DNA of 64,000 bases, taken from Klenkia soli (GTDB lineage: Bacteria; Actinomycetota; Actinomycetes; Mycobacteriales; Geodermatophilaceae). Numbering within the stretch: the stretch's first letter is position 1; every line of letters begins with the position of its first letter. The notes under the pieces are model-generated. The model had not been told where the DNA came from and ran no database searches. It saw only the letters and a program-made list of their open reading frames with translations. Positions 54,933 through 63,603 of the stretch are shown in pieces. Both the position numbers and the translations under genes were made by a program. The stretch covers positions 1 to 64,000 of the forward strand of contig NZ_FNIR01000006.1 of NCBI RefSeq assembly GCF_900103975.1, written 5' to 3'.

Positions 54933-56243
54933 GTGTCGTTGCAGTTCAACCGTCGTGCCGTCCTGGCGCTGGGGGCCACCGGGGTGCTCGTCGCGCTCGC
55001 CGGGTGCGGCCCGGAGGCCTCGGGAGGTGGCAGCGCGGCCGGCACCACCACCGCAGCAGCCGACCCCGCCGTCGTCTCGCTCTCCGTCGCCGACGGCGCC
55101 ACCGACGTCTCCCCGGCCACGCCGCTGCAGGCGACGGTCGTGGGCGGCACGGTCAAGCAGGTCTCGGTCACCGACGGGGCTGGCACCGTGGTCGCCGGCA
55201 CGCTGAGCGAGGTGGCCCCGACCGCGGCTGCGACCCCCGCCGCGTCGTCGTCCGCGCCGTCGTCCGCGCCGTCGTCCTCGGCCGGGTCGTCCTCGGCCGC
55301 TGCCTCGTCGTCGGCCCCGGCCGACGCCGGGGTCACCAGCCTGTGGACGCCGTCCACGCCGCTGGCCTACGGCACGACCTACACGGTCACCGCCACCGCC
55401 GAGAACGCCGACGGCGACAGCAGCGACGCCAGCGGGTCGTTCACCACCGTCACGCCGGGTTCGGTCTCCACGCCGTCCATCGGCCCGCTGGACGGCACCA
55501 CCGTCGGGGTCGGCATGCCGATCCGCGTCTACTTCGACCAGCCGGTCACCAACAAGGCCGAGGTCGAGCGCAACCTGGTGGTCACCAGCTCGACCCCCAC
55601 CGACGGGCGGTGGAGCTGGATCAGCGACTCCGAGGTGCACTTCCGGCCCTCCACCTACTGGCCGGCCAACACCCAGGTCACCGTCGACGCCAACCTGTAC
55701 GGCGTCGACCTGGGCGACGGCATCTGGGGCGAGAAGAACCGCTCGGTCTCCTTCTCCATCGGCGACAAGCACGTGTCGGTGGCCGACGCCGCCACGCACA
55801 CGCTCACGGTCTCCTCCGGCGACCAGGTCGTGCAGACCTACCCGATGAGCGCCGGCAGCAACGCGAACCCGACCCGCAACGGGGCGCACGTGGTGCTCGA
55901 GAAGTTCGCCGACATCACCATGGACTCCTCCACCTTCGGCCTGGCCGTCGACGCCCCCGGTGGGTACCGCACCGACGTCGAGTACGCGACGCGCATCTCC
56001 AACAACGGCGAGTTCGTGCACGCCGCCCCGTGGTCGGTGAACCAGCAGGGCTCCAGCAACGTGTCGCACGGGTGCATCAACCTGTCGACCGACCGGGCGC
56101 AGTGGTTCTACGACTTCAGCCAGCCCGGCGACGTCGTCGAGGTCGTCAACTCGGTCGGCCCGACGCTGTCCCGCGCCGACGGCGACATCTACGACTGGTC
56201 CATCCCGTGGGACCAGTGGGTGGCCGGCAGCGCGCTCGGCTGA
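54933..56243 (+). CDS. L,D-transpeptidase lipoprotein
   Basis: Makes 3-3 crosslinks in peptidoglycan, outside the membrane. 436 residues: a signal peptide with lipobox (RRAVLALGATGVLVALAGC, lipidated Cys near residue 26), a Ser/Ala-rich linker with SSAPSSAPSSSAG repeats, an Ig-like pair and a YkuD domain. The catalytic motif is SHGCINLS (His and Cys), after EFVHAAPWSVNQQG. The GTG at 54933 is favoured by GAGGGG upstream, but a GTG at 54918 would add five residues. Two hairpins follow. It stands between tRNA genes with its own 5' gap of about 170 bases. Confidence 0.9.
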   Translation: MSLQFNRRAVLALGATGVLVALAGCGPEASGGGSAAGTTTAAADPAVVSLSVADGATDVSPATPLQATVVGGTVKQVSVTDGAGTVVAGTLSEVAPTAAATPAASSSAPSSAPSSSAGSSSAAASSSAPADAGVTSLWTPSTPLAYGTTYTVTATAENADGDSSDASGSFTTVTPGSVSTPSIGPLDGTTVGVGMPIRVYFDQPVTNKAEVERNLVVTSSTPTDGRWSWISDSEVHFRPSTYWPANTQVTVDANLYGVDLGDGIWGEKNRSVSFSIGDKHVSVADAATHTLTVSSGDQVVQTYPMSAGSNANPTRNGAHVVLEKFADITMDSSTFGLAVDAPGGYRTDVEYATRISNNGEFVHAAPWSVNQQGSSNVSHGCINLSTDRAQWFYDFSQPGDVVEVVNSVGPTLSRADGDIYDWSIPWDQWVAGSALG

Positions 56244-56257
56244 CCCGCACCGTCATG

Positions 56258-56290
56258 ACGGGCCCCCGATCCACGGGATCGGGGGCCCGT
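56258..56290 (+). terminator. Hairpin terminator of the L,D-transpeptidase gene
   Basis: A perfect 15-bp stem (56258-56272 with 56276-56290) and a 3-nt loop, about 15 bases after the stop. There is no T-run. Confidence 0.75.
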
Positions 56291-56336
56291 CGTGCGTCCG
56301 GGACGTCGACCAGGTGGTGACCCCGGGACGCAGGAA

Positions 56337-56366
56337 CCCCCCTGGTCAGCGAGCTGACCAGGGGGG
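56337..56366 (-). terminator. Hairpin terminator of tRNA-His
   Basis: A 14-bp stem, 56337-56350 with 56353-56366, with a 2-nt top (four in practice), directly downstream of tRNA-His on the minus strand. Confidence 0.7.
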
Positions 56367-56373
56367 CGGGTGG

Positions 56374-56447
56374 GGTGAGTGACGGGACTTGAACCCGCGA
56401 CATCCAGGATCACAACCTGGCGCTCTACCAGCTGAGCTACACCCACC
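56374..56447 (-). tRNA. tRNA-His (anticodon GTG), with G-1
   Basis: Minus strand. The acceptor GTGGGTG pairs with CACTCAC; the anticodon arm is CCAGG-TTGTGAT-CCTGG with GTG. The extra 5' G at 56447 and the discriminator C match the histidine-specific G-1:C73 pair. CCA is not encoded. Length is 73 nt without G-1. Confidence 0.95.
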
Positions 56448-56474
56448 ATCGGCCCGCGGAACGGACCGGAGAGA

Positions 56475-56480
56475 AGAGTA
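56475..56480 (-). promoter_or_regulatory. -10 box of tRNA-His
   Basis: TACTCT on the minus strand, 27 nt before the G-1 base, the same distance class as for tRNA-Lys. Confidence 0.45.
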
Positions 56481-56489
56481 CCGGAGCGC

Positions 56490-57131
56490 TCAGCTGTCCT
56501 GCGGAGGGGCCAGCAGGGCCGCGTACGTGTCGGTCGCGGCGGTGGCCGCGGCCTGCGCCTGCTCCGTGCTCGGACCGGGCGCGGGGACGAAGACCGCACC
56601 CCGGTAGTAGGCCAGCTCGCGGATCGACTCCAGGATGTCGGCCAGCGCGCGGTGCGCCAGGCCCTTGGCCGGCTGGTTGAAGTACACCCGGGGGAACCAG
56701 CGGCGGGCCAGCTCCTTGATCGAGGAGACGTCGACCATGCGGTAGTGCAGGTGGTCGTCGAGGGTGGGCATGTCGCGCGCCAGGAAGCCGCGGTCGGTGC
56801 CGATCGAGTTGCCGCACAGCGGGGCGTTGCGCCGCTCGGGCACGAACCGCTTCACGTAGGCCAGCACCTGCTCCTCGGCCTCGGCCAGCGTGACCGTCGA
56901 GGCGCGCACCGCCTCGGTGAGCCCCGACTTGGCGTGCATGGCCACCACGACGTCGTCCATGCCGGCCAGGGCCTCGTCGTCGGCGTGGATGATGACGTCC
57001 AGACCCTCGTCGAGCACGTTCAGCTCGGAGTCGGTGACCACCACGGCGATCTCGACGAGCTTGTCCCTGGTCAGGTCCAGCCCGGTCATCTCGCAGTCGA
57101 TCCAGACCAGGTTGTGTCCGCTGCTCGCCAC
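56490..57131 (-). CDS. orn: Oligoribonuclease
   Basis: Degrades 2-5 nt RNA and pGpG, so it also finishes c-di-GMP turnover begun by the EAL enzyme in this window. 213 residues: [11 protein letters not shown] (DEDDh exonuclease I), [16 protein letters not shown] (II) and [14 protein letters not shown] (III). The GTG at 57131 is chosen because TACTGT lies 8 nt upstream and it gives the family's start. The longer frame upstream is only low-complexity sequence. Confidence 0.95.
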   Translation of the reverse strand: MASSGHNLVWIDCEMTGLDLTRDKLVEIAVVVTDSELNVLDEGLDVIIHADDEALAGMDDVVVAMHAKSGLTEAVRASTVTLAEAEEQVLAYVKRFVPERRNAPLCGNSIGTDRGFLARDMPTLDDHLHYRMVDVSSIKELARRWFPRVYFNQPAKGLAHRALADILESIRELAYYRGAVFVPAPGPSTEQAQAAATAATDTYAALLAPPQDS

Positions 57132-57139
57132 GGGTCGCG

Positions 57140-57145
57140 ACAGTA
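57140..57145 (-). promoter_or_regulatory. -10 box of orn (leaderless type)
   Basis: TACTGT on the minus strand, 8 nt before the GTG. Confidence 0.55.
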
Positions 57146-57256
57146 CGCACCACGTGCACCCGGCGTCCCGCCCGCCGCACCGCGGTGGCGCGGAGGGCTG
57201 ACCCACGGGCCCGGCGCCGATACGCTGCGGTCTCGCCTGCCGCAGGAGTGCATCCC

Positions 57257-58468
57257 ATGACCCTGGACACCCACCCGGTCACCCGACGCCCGGCCGACGG
57301 CCCCCGTCCGGCACCGGCCTCGGTGCGCGCCGCCGTCCGACACCCGGTGGCCGCGCTGCGCTGGCTCTGGGCCTACGCGATGACCCCCGGCGCCCCGGGC
57401 CGGCCGACCACGCAGCAGGAGCTGCGCTGGCTCTACGGCGGCTGGCTGCTGGCCTTCGCGCTGAAGATGCTCGGTTCGTCGTGGGACGTCTCGTGGCACT
57501 TCAAGTGGTTGCGCGACGACCTCGCCCCGCCGCACCTGCTGAACTCCGCGGGCACCGTGCTCGTCGTGGCCCTGGTCGTGGTGCACAGCTGCAGCGGGCG
57601 GGGGGTCGACCGGCGGGCGCTGCGCTGGATGCAGGTGGGCACCGCGACCTTCCTGGTCGCCGTCCCGGTGGACATCATGAACCACCGGATCAACGGGCTG
57701 GACATCACCAGCTGGAGCCCCAGCCACATGCTCCTCTACGTCGGCACCGGCATCATGCTCGCCGGCGCGATCCGCGGCTGGTGGCTGTACGCGGCACCGG
57801 GCCGGGCCCGCACCGTCGTCCACCTCGGGCTGTGGCTGTTCTTCCTGGAGAACATCCTGTTCCCCAACCAGCACCAGGAGTACGGCGTGCTGTCGTTGGC
57901 CGCCTACCGCGACGGGCACACCACCGCCGAGCCGCAGCTGCTGGACTTCGCCGCCGCGCAGGGGTCCTCGCCCACCAGCTTCATGCTGCCGGTGCCGCCG
58001 TGGGTGCACCCCGCGTGGTTGATCGGCGCCGGCCTGCTGGCCCTCGTGGTCGCCCGCAGGGTGGTCGGCCTCCGCTGGACGGCGACGTTGCTCACCGCCA
58101 CCTACCTCGGCTACCGGGCCGTGGTCTGGGGTCTGCTGGTCGCCACCGGCTTCCCGCCCTCGGTCCTGCCGGTGATGCTGCTGGCCGGGGCGGTGCTGGT
58201 CGACTGCGCGGTCACCTGGCGGGTGCCGGGCTGGCTGGCCGGGGTGCCGATCGCCGCTGCGGTGTTCCTCGCCGCCTTCCTGCAGGAGTTCGTCGCGGTG
58301 ATCCCGCCGTGGGAGTGGCAGGTCGCCCCCTTCGTCTGCATCGGCTTCGCCCTGCTGTGGGCCGCGGTCGACCGGGTCGGGCGCACCGACCGGTGGGCGC
58401 GCTGGCAGGTCGCGGTGGCCACGGACGAGCGGGCTGCGCCGGTCCCGGGCGGCGCGCCAGCACGGTGA
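57257..58468 (+). CDS. Polytopic membrane protein, unknown function
   Basis: 403 residues from the ATG at 57257 with a CAGGAG ribosome site. About eight to ten membrane segments are seen, after an N-terminal basic arm ([20 protein letters not shown]). A loop with [22 protein letters not shown] and [22 protein letters not shown] is conspicuous and rich in aromatic and charged residues, including several histidines. A metal- or heme-binding or hydrophobic-substrate role is possible. I recognise no named family. It precedes the repeat protein on the same strand by 57 bases. Confidence 0.75.
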   Translation: MTLDTHPVTRRPADGPRPAPASVRAAVRHPVAALRWLWAYAMTPGAPGRPTTQQELRWLYGGWLLAFALKMLGSSWDVSWHFKWLRDDLAPPHLLNSAGTVLVVALVVVHSCSGRGVDRRALRWMQVGTATFLVAVPVDIMNHRINGLDITSWSPSHMLLYVGTGIMLAGAIRGWWLYAAPGRARTVVHLGLWLFFLENILFPNQHQEYGVLSLAAYRDGHTTAEPQLLDFAAAQGSSPTSFMLPVPPWVHPAWLIGAGLLALVVARRVVGLRWTATLLTATYLGYRAVVWGLLVATGFPPSVLPVMLLAGAVLVDCAVTWRVPGWLAGVPIAAAVFLAAFLQEFVAVIPPWEWQVAPFVCIGFALLWAAVDRVGRTDRWARWQVAVATDERAAPVPGGAPAR

Positions 58469-58495
58469 GTCCCGACGGGGTTGCGGGGATGCCAG

Positions 58496-58501
58496 TACCG
58501 T
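58496..58501 (+). promoter_or_regulatory. -10 box of the repeat-protein gene
   Basis: TACCGT, 7 nt before the ATG of the mini-ORF at 58509. Confidence 0.6.
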
Positions 58502-58508
58502 CGACCCG

Positions 58509-58532
58509 ATGACCCAGGAGGCGCGGTGCTGA
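58509..58532 (+). CDS. Leaderless 7-codon upstream ORF (MTQEARC)
   Basis: ATG at exactly the leaderless distance from TACCGT opens a 7-codon frame ending TGA at 58532. It runs over the downstream GTG start (58526), and its sequence contains the AGGAGG ribosome site of the next gene. It may be a mere by-product of that site, or a short coupled leader peptide. Confidence 0.4.
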   Translation: MTQEARC

Positions 58533-60478
58533 CCCTCACGCCCTCGGGGCTGGAGACCGCCGCCGAACGCGCCTTCTTCGCCGAGCTGGGCAGCTGGGAC
58601 ACCGGTGGCTCGGTGCGCGGGGCGCTGGTCGCCTCCCTCGCCCTGTCCGACGGCCCGATGGACCGCCGGATCTGCGACGCCGTGGTGCTCGTGCCCGAGG
58701 GCATCGCGGTGGTCCGCGTGGTCGAGGTCGTCCGCCAGGCCGGCGTGGTCACCGTCCTCCCCGAGGGGTCCTGGACCATCGGTCCCGGCGCCGGTCCCGG
58801 CGACGTGCTGCGGTTGGCCGGCGGTGGGTCGACCCCGCTGGACGGCCTGATGCGGGCCGGCATGGAGGCCGCCGTCCGGCTGCGCCGGGCCGGGCTGGAG
58901 CCGGGCCGCATCGCCCGGCTCACCGTGCTGCACGGCGAGCTCACCGGCCTGGTCCCGGCCGACGGCGACCTCGGCGAGGGCGACCAGGTGGCACTGCTGG
59001 AGTCCCGCTCGTTGCTGCTGGGCATCGCCCGGGCCGGCCGGTACGCCGGCACCGACAACCCCCGCCTGTGGACGACGGCCGACGTCCGCGCCGCCCTCGA
59101 GGCGCTGGGCGTCGGCGGGCGCAGCCCCGCGGTCGAGGAGCTCAACGGCGAGGGGTTCCCCTACTCGCCCTACGTGCTGCGGCGCCGCGAGCTGCTGGCC
59201 CCCGCCACGCTGGCCAACCAGCCGGCCCTGCGCACCGCCGCGCCCACGGCCACCGGCACCCCGTCGGCCCAGGCCCCGCTCGTCGCCCCCGACTGGCCGG
59301 CCACCGGCCCCGGTTCCTCCGGCGCGCCGGTCGGGGGGCCGAACGGCCCGCTGGTCGACCCCGCGGCCGCGGCCGCACTGGCCGCCGCCGCGGCCGCCGC
59401 CGAGCCCGCGGCCCCGCCGGTCGGGCACCCCCGCACGGGCAACGACACGGTCGCGCTGACCGGGGGCCCGACGACCGGTGCCGCGCCGACCCACCAGCAG
59501 CCGACCCACCAGCAGCCGACCCACCAGCAGCCGACCCACCAGCAGCCGACCCACCAGCAGCCGACCCACCAGCAGCCGACCCACCAGCAGCCGACCCACC
59601 AGCAGCCGACCCACCAGCAGCCGACCCGCCAGCAGCCGACCCACCAGCAGCCGTTCCGCCACGAGCAGCCGGCCCAGCCGGAGTGGCACGAGACGCAGGC
59701 GATCGTGCCCCGCGGCGCGCCGCCCGCCGAGGTCGACGAGACCGGGGGCATCGGCGGCATCTTCGGCGACGACCCCGGCCCGCGGCGCCGCGACGAGCAC
59801 CTCCCGTCCTGGACGCCCGCGGCCGCCCCGGTGGCCCCTGCCCGCCCGCAGCGGTCCCGCCGCGGGCTGCTGGTCGTGCTGGCCGCCCTCGTGCTGGTCG
59901 TGGTGCTCGGCGTCGGCGGGTTCCTGCTGACCCGCGGCTCGGACGGCGAGGACGACGTCGTGCAGCCCCCTCCGACCTCCTCGGCCCCACCGACGTCGGC
60001 CGGCCCGACCACCCCCGCCGGGCTCCCGGTCGGCACCACGCAGGTGGCCGGCGACACCGAGTACACCCTCGAGGTGTCCGCCTACGACAGCAGCTGCCGG
60101 AGCCACGCCTACGGCGCCATCACCTCCTTCTTCACCACGACCGACTGCCTCGGGCTGTCCCGGTCGTTGTGGTCGGCCGACGTGGACGGCGTGCCCGCGG
60201 TCGTGTCGGTCTCCCGGGTGACCATGCCCGACGCGGCCCGCGCGCAGGCCCTGCTGTCGCTGACCGACGTGTCCGGCACCGGCAACGTGAGCGACCTGCT
60301 GCGCGAGGGCTCCCGCTACGACGGCGGCCCCGGGGCGCTCTCGGACGCGAAGTACCAGAGCGACCTGCAGGACGACGTCGCGATCATCGTCGAGACGTCG
60401 TGGGTCGACGCCGCCGGCGACCCGGCGGGCCTGCAGCAGCTGGCCGACGACGGGGTGCAGCTGACCCCGACCCGCTGA
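58526..60478 (+). CDS. Single-pass membrane protein with THQQP repeats
   Basis: 650 residues from the GTG at 58526 (AGGAGG four bases upstream). The N-terminal ~230 residues form a domain I do not recognise (LTPSGLETAAERAFFAELGSW; GDQVALLESRSLLLGIARAGRY). Then comes an Ala/Pro-rich stretch, eleven THQQP-type pentapeptides (residues ~322-376), a Pro-rich acidic segment, a basic patch and one membrane helix (GLLVVLAALVLVVVLGVGGFLL). The ~140-residue C-terminal part is outside and holds two cysteines (SSCRSHAYG, TTDCLGLSR), perhaps a disulfide. Cytoplasmic N-terminus and extracellular C-terminus fit the positive-inside rule. It could be a signalling or cell-envelope protein; no function is claimed. 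Confidence 0.8.
   Translation: MLTLTPSGLETAAERAFFAELGSWDTGGSVRGALVASLALSDGPMDRRICDAVVLVPEGIAVVRVVEVVRQAGVVTVLPEGSWTIGPGAGPGDVLRLAGGGSTPLDGLMRAGMEAAVRLRRAGLEPGRIARLTVLHGELTGLVPADGDLGEGDQVALLESRSLLLGIARAGRYAGTDNPRLWTTADVRAALEALGVGGRSPAVEELNGEGFPYSPYVLRRRELLAPATLANQPALRTAAPTATGTPSAQAPLVAPDWPATGPGSSGAPVGGPNGPLVDPAAAAALAAAAAAAEPAAPPVGHPRTGNDTVALTGGPTTGAAPTHQQPTHQQPTHQQPTHQQPTHQQPTHQQPTHQQPTHQQPTHQQPTRQQPTHQQPFRHEQPAQPEWHETQAIVPRGAPPAEVDETGGIGGIFGDDPGPRRRDEHLPSWTPAAAPVAPARPQRSRRGLLVVLAALVLVVVLGVGGFLLTRGSDGEDDVVQPPPTSSAPPTSAGPTTPAGLPVGTTQVAGDTEYTLEVSAYDSSCRSHAYGAITSFFTTTDCLGLSRSLWSADVDGVPAVVSVSRVTMPDAARAQALLSLTDVSGTGNVSDLLREGSRYDGGPGALSDAKYQSDLQDDVAIIVETSWVDAAGDPAGLQQLADDGVQLTPTR
59489..59653 (+). 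repeat. Eleven 15-bp tandem units (THQQP)
   Basis: Eleven copies of a 15-bp unit in phase, with nine THQQP, one TRQQP and a last THQQP. Copies are nearly identical at DNA level, so recent expansion or copy-number change is likely. Confidence 0.9.
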
Positions 60479-60510
60479 TCCCGGGCGGCCGCGGCGGCTC
60501 AGGCGGTGGC

Positions 60511-61107
60511 TCAGGCGGTGGCGGCGGCGAGGGCCATCGCGGTCAACCGGGCCTGCATCACCGGGCGGGACAACCGACCGCCGCTGTGCGGGGTCGAGTT
60601 GATCAGGCCGAAGAGGGCGTGCGCCCGGGCCCGGCAGTCGGCGGTGGAGGAGCCCGGCGACAACGCCGCCAGCACGCCCACCCAGTGCTCCACGTAGCGG
60701 CGCTGCAGCCGCCGGACCTGGCGCGCGTCGGCCTCGGCCAGGGCCCCCAGGTCGCGGTCCTGCACCGTGATCAGCGCCGGGTTGTCCAGCGCGAAGTCCA
60801 CCTGGAAGGCGATCAGGCCCGCCAGCTGGGCGGCCGGGTCGTCACCGGCGTCGGCCAGCACCTGCTCGGCCCCGGCCAGCAGCCGCTCGCTGATCCGCAG
60901 CAGCATCTCGGCCAGCATCGCGTCCTTGCCGGCGAAGTGCCGGTAGATGGCCGGGCCGGTGACCCCGACCGCCGCGCCGATGTCGTCGACCCCCACGCTG
61001 CGCGACCCGCGCTCGGCGAACAGCCGCGCGGCGGCCTGCAGGATCTGCTCGCGGCGCGAGGGGTGGGCGGCGTCGGCGTGCAACGCGCTGTCCGGCTCCG
61101 CGGTCAT
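60511..61107 (-). CDS. TetR-family regulator of the acyl-CoA carboxylase locus
   Basis: 198 residues from the ATG at 61107. The helix-turn-helix is ILQAAARLFAERGSRSVGVDDIGAAVGVTGPAIYRHF. Its ATG is 7 nt from a TAACAT box that lies inside a GTTAAC-type operator, and the same half-sites occur beside the accD -10 box, so self-repression and control of the carboxylase are expected. In many actinobacteria a TetR gene of this kind faces the methylcrotonyl-CoA carboxylase genes of leucine degradation. Confidence 0.92.
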   Translation of the reverse strand: MTAEPDSALHADAAHPSRREQILQAAARLFAERGSRSVGVDDIGAAVGVTGPAIYRHFAGKDAMLAEMLLRISERLLAGAEQVLADAGDDPAAQLAGLIAFQVDFALDNPALITVQDRDLGALAEADARQVRRLQRRYVEHWVGVLAALSPGSSTADCRARAHALFGLINSTPHSGGRLSRPVMQARLTAMALAAATA

Positions 61108-61114
61108 GCCCACG

Positions 61115-61170
61115 ATGTTAACCGTTGTTCACCGAACCCCTGGACCGCGGACGTGAACCGTGGTTAACCT
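61115..61170. promoter_or_regulatory. Paired operator and two divergent -10 boxes (tetR/accD)
   Basis: Box 1 is GTTAAC-CGTT-GTTCAC (61117-61132) and box 2 is GTGAAC-CGTG-GTTAAC (61153-61168), mirror images of each other with centres 36 bp apart. Box 1 covers the tetR -10 box TAACAT (61115-61120, minus). Box 2 covers the accD -10 box TAACCT (61165-61170, plus), six bases before the GTG at 61177. Confidence 0.8.
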
Positions 61171-61176
61171 GACGAC

Positions 61177-62790
61177 GTGGACGCACCGGTGCTCAGCAGT
61201 GCCCCGCCCCCCGACCCCGACCTCGCGAGGGGGTGGGCGGAGCGGCACCGAGCGCTGGCCGACGACCTGGCCGAGCAGCTGCGTGCGGTGTCCGTGGGCG
61301 GCGGCGAGCGTGCGCGCACGCGGCACACCGACCGCGGCAAGCTGCTGCCGCGCGACCGGGTCGACACCCTGCTCGACCCCGGCACCCCGTTCCTCGAGCT
61401 GTCGCCGCTGGCCGCCCACGGTCTCTACGACGGCGACGCCCCGGCCGCCGGCATCATCACCGGCATCGGCCGGGTGGCCGGCCGCGAGGTCGTGGTGGTG
61501 GCCAACGACGCCACGGTCAAGGGCGGCACCTACTACCCGATGACGGTGAAGAAGCACCTGCGGGCGCAGGAGGTGGCGCTGCAGAACGAGCTGCCGTGCC
61601 TCTACCTGGTCGACAGCGGCGGGGCGTTCCTGCCGCGGCAGGACGAGGTGTTCCCCGACCGCGACCACTTCGGCCGGATCTTCTACAACCAGGCCCAGCT
61701 GTCCCGGCGCGGCATCCCGCAGCTGGCCGCCGTCCTCGGGTCGTGCACCGCCGGCGGGGCCTACGTGCCGGCCATGAGCGACGAGGCCGTGATCGTCCGC
61801 GAGCAGGGCACGATCTTCCTCGGCGGCCCGCCGCTGGTGAAGGCCGCGACCGGTGAGGTCGTCACCGCCGAGGACCTCGGCGGGGGAGACCTGCACAGCC
61901 GGGTCAGCGGGGTCACCGACCACCTGGCCGAGGACGACCAGCACGCCCTGCAGATCCTCCGCCAGATCGTGGGCACCCTCGGTCCGGTCACGCCGGCGCC
62001 CTGGGACGTCGTCCCCACCGAGGAGCCGGCCTACCCGGTCGAGAGCCTCTACGACGTCGTCCCCCCGGACAGCCGCACGCCCTACGACGTCCGCGAGGTC
62101 ATCGCCCGGCTGGTCGACGGCAGCCGGTTCCACGAGTTCAAGGCCCTGTACGGGCAGACCCTGGTCACCGGGTTCGCCCGCATCCACGGCCACCCGGTCG
62201 GCATCGTGGCCAACAACGGCATCCTGTTCGGCGAGTCCGCGGTCAAGGGCGCGCACTTCGTCGAGCTGTGCGACAAGCGCAAGGTGCCGCTGCTGTTCCT
62301 GCAGAACATCAGCGGCTTCATGGTCGGCCGCGACTACGAGGCCGGCGGCATCGCCAAGCACGGCGCCAAGATGGTCACCGCGGTGGCCTGCGCCCGGGTG
62401 CCCAAGCTGACGGTGGTCATCGGCGGGTCGTTCGGCGCCGGCAACTACTCGATGTGCGGCCGGGCCTACTCGCCCCGGTTCCTGTGGACCTGGCCCAACG
62501 CCCGCATCTCGGTGATGGGCGGCGAGCAGGCCGCCGGCGTGCTCGCCACCGTCCGCCGCGACGGCCTGGAGGCCCGCGGCGAGGAGTGGTCGGCCGAGGA
62601 CGAGGAGGCCTTCAAGGCCCCGGTCCGCGCGCAGTACGAGGAGCAGGGCCACCCCTACTACGCGACGGCCCGGCTCTGGGACGACGGGGTCATCGACCCC
62701 GCCGACACCAGGACCGTGCTCGGTCTCGCGCTCTCGGCGTGCTCGCACGCCCCTCTCGAGGAGGTCGGCTATGGCGTCTTCCGGATGTGA
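61177..62790 (+). CDS. accD1: Acyl-CoA carboxylase beta subunit (methylcrotonyl-CoA carboxylase-like)
   Basis: Carboxyltransferase subunit, 537 residues from the leaderless GTG. Features: [79 protein letters not shown], and the C-terminal [35 protein letters not shown]. This sequence pattern belongs to the methylcrotonyl/AccD1 type, used in leucine breakdown. A TetR gene faces it. The biotin-bearing alpha subunit begins at 63604, after ferritin and a small gene. Confidence 0.9.
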   Translation: MDAPVLSSAPPPDPDLARGWAERHRALADDLAEQLRAVSVGGGERARTRHTDRGKLLPRDRVDTLLDPGTPFLELSPLAAHGLYDGDAPAAGIITGIGRVAGREVVVVANDATVKGGTYYPMTVKKHLRAQEVALQNELPCLYLVDSGGAFLPRQDEVFPDRDHFGRIFYNQAQLSRRGIPQLAAVLGSCTAGGAYVPAMSDEAVIVREQGTIFLGGPPLVKAATGEVVTAEDLGGGDLHSRVSGVTDHLAEDDQHALQILRQIVGTLGPVTPAPWDVVPTEEPAYPVESLYDVVPPDSRTPYDVREVIARLVDGSRFHEFKALYGQTLVTGFARIHGHPVGIVANNGILFGESAVKGAHFVELCDKRKVPLLFLQNISGFMVGRDYEAGGIAKHGAKMVTAVACARVPKLTVVIGGSFGAGNYSMCGRAYSPRFLWTWPNARISVMGGEQAAGVLATVRRDGLEARGEEWSAEDEEAFKAPVRAQYEEQGHPYYATARLWDDGVIDPADTRTVLGLALSACSHAPLEEVGYGVFRM

Positions 62791-62803
62791 GTCAGGCTCC
62801 GGC

Positions 62804-63331
62804 TCAGACGCCGGCGATGCGCGGTGCGGTGGGGTCGGCGCCCTCGCCGGCGGCCGCCTCCCGCTGCACGTAGTCCTCGATCTGCTCGACGTCGTGCGCG
62901 CTGCGCTTGGCGACGGCCAGCAGGTCGCTCATCTTGCTGACCTCCTCGACCTGCTCCTTGATGAACCACTGCATGAACTGGTCGGAGGCGAAGTCGTTCT
63001 CGCGCCGGGCGATCGCGGTGAGCTCGTTGATCTGCTCCGTGACGCGCTTCTCCTGCTCGAGGGCCAGGGCGACCGGCGCGACCACGTCGGTGAAGTCGTT
63101 GATCGGGGCCGGCAGGGCCGGGATGCGCACGTCGGCGTCGGCGTCGAGCAGGTAGCGCACCATCATCATCGCGTGGCTGCGCTCCTCGGCGGCCTGGTCG
63201 AAGAACAGCTGCGCGGTCTGCTGCATCGTCTGCTGGTCGTAGTAGACCGCGCAGGCGATGTACTGCTGGTGCGCGGCGAACTCGTTGCCGATCTGCACGT
63301 TGAGCTGGTTCACGAAGGCTTCGGCGGCCAC
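62804..63331 (-). CDS. Ferritin (non-heme)
   Basis: Iron-storage protein, 175 residues from the GTG at 63331, with a GAGGAG ribosome site. Ferroxidase residues are seen in LNVQIGNEFAAHQQYIAC (E, H) and QAAEERSHAMMMVRYLLD (E-x-x-H), then QFMQWFIKEQVEEVSKM, typical of the BfrB-like bacterial ferritin. It is transcribed against the carboxylase genes and separates beta from alpha. Its own regulation is probably by iron; no Fur/IdeR box was recognised. Confidence 0.93.
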   Translation of the reverse strand: MAAEAFVNQLNVQIGNEFAAHQQYIACAVYYDQQTMQQTAQLFFDQAAEERSHAMMMVRYLLDADADVRIPALPAPINDFTDVVAPVALALEQEKRVTEQINELTAIARRENDFASDQFMQWFIKEQVEEVSKMSDLLAVAKRSAHDVEQIEDYVQREAAAGEGADPTAPRIAGV

Positions 63332-63405
63332 GGGGTCTCCTCGGTGCGGCTGGACGTCGCAGGAACCGTACCGACCTGCCCCTACCGAACCCGGACAGGT
63401 ATGGC

Positions 63406-63411
63406 TAACCT
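63406..63411 (+). promoter_or_regulatory. -10 box of the cysteine-rich small gene (leaderless type)
   Basis: TAACCT, 6 nt before the GTG at 63418. Confidence 0.6.
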
Positions 63412-63417
63412 CAGTTC

Positions 63418-63579
63418 GTGGCCAAGCAGCGCATGCCGAAGAAGAAGTGCTGCGTCGACAAGCCGCGGTGCGGGCGCTGCCCGCTCCGCGCACTCGCCGA
63501 GGGCACGCTGCCGCCGGGGTACACCGTCAAGAAGCGCCGGCTGGTCAAGGCCGACAAGGTCCTGGGGCGCGCAGCCTGA
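63418..63579 (+). CDS. Small cysteine-rich basic protein
   Basis: A 53-residue protein, VAKQRMPKKKCCVDKPRC then GRCPLRALAEGTLPPGYTV and a basic end. It has four cysteines as CC...CxxC, a compact zinc- or thiol-type pattern, and many Lys/Arg. Its leaderless GTG is 6 nt after a TAACCT box, which argues that it is real. Short proteins with this KKCC...RCxRCP pattern are widespread in actinobacteria and have no known function. It lies 24 bases before the carboxylase alpha subunit. Confidence 0.7.
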   Translation: MAKQRMPKKKCCVDKPRCGRCPLRALAEGTLPPGYTVKKRRLVKADKVLGRAA

Positions 63580-63603
63580 CCTGCTGACGGCGGTGAGCGC
63601 CTG

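Noticed and set aside
59489-59653. CRISPR-like array
   Set aside because: 15-bp direct repeats with no spacers, in frame inside a coding gene; no cas genes nearby.
59142-60066. Minus-strand frames with GWWVGCW or GGSAA repeats
   Set aside because: They are readings of the THQQP array on the other strand.
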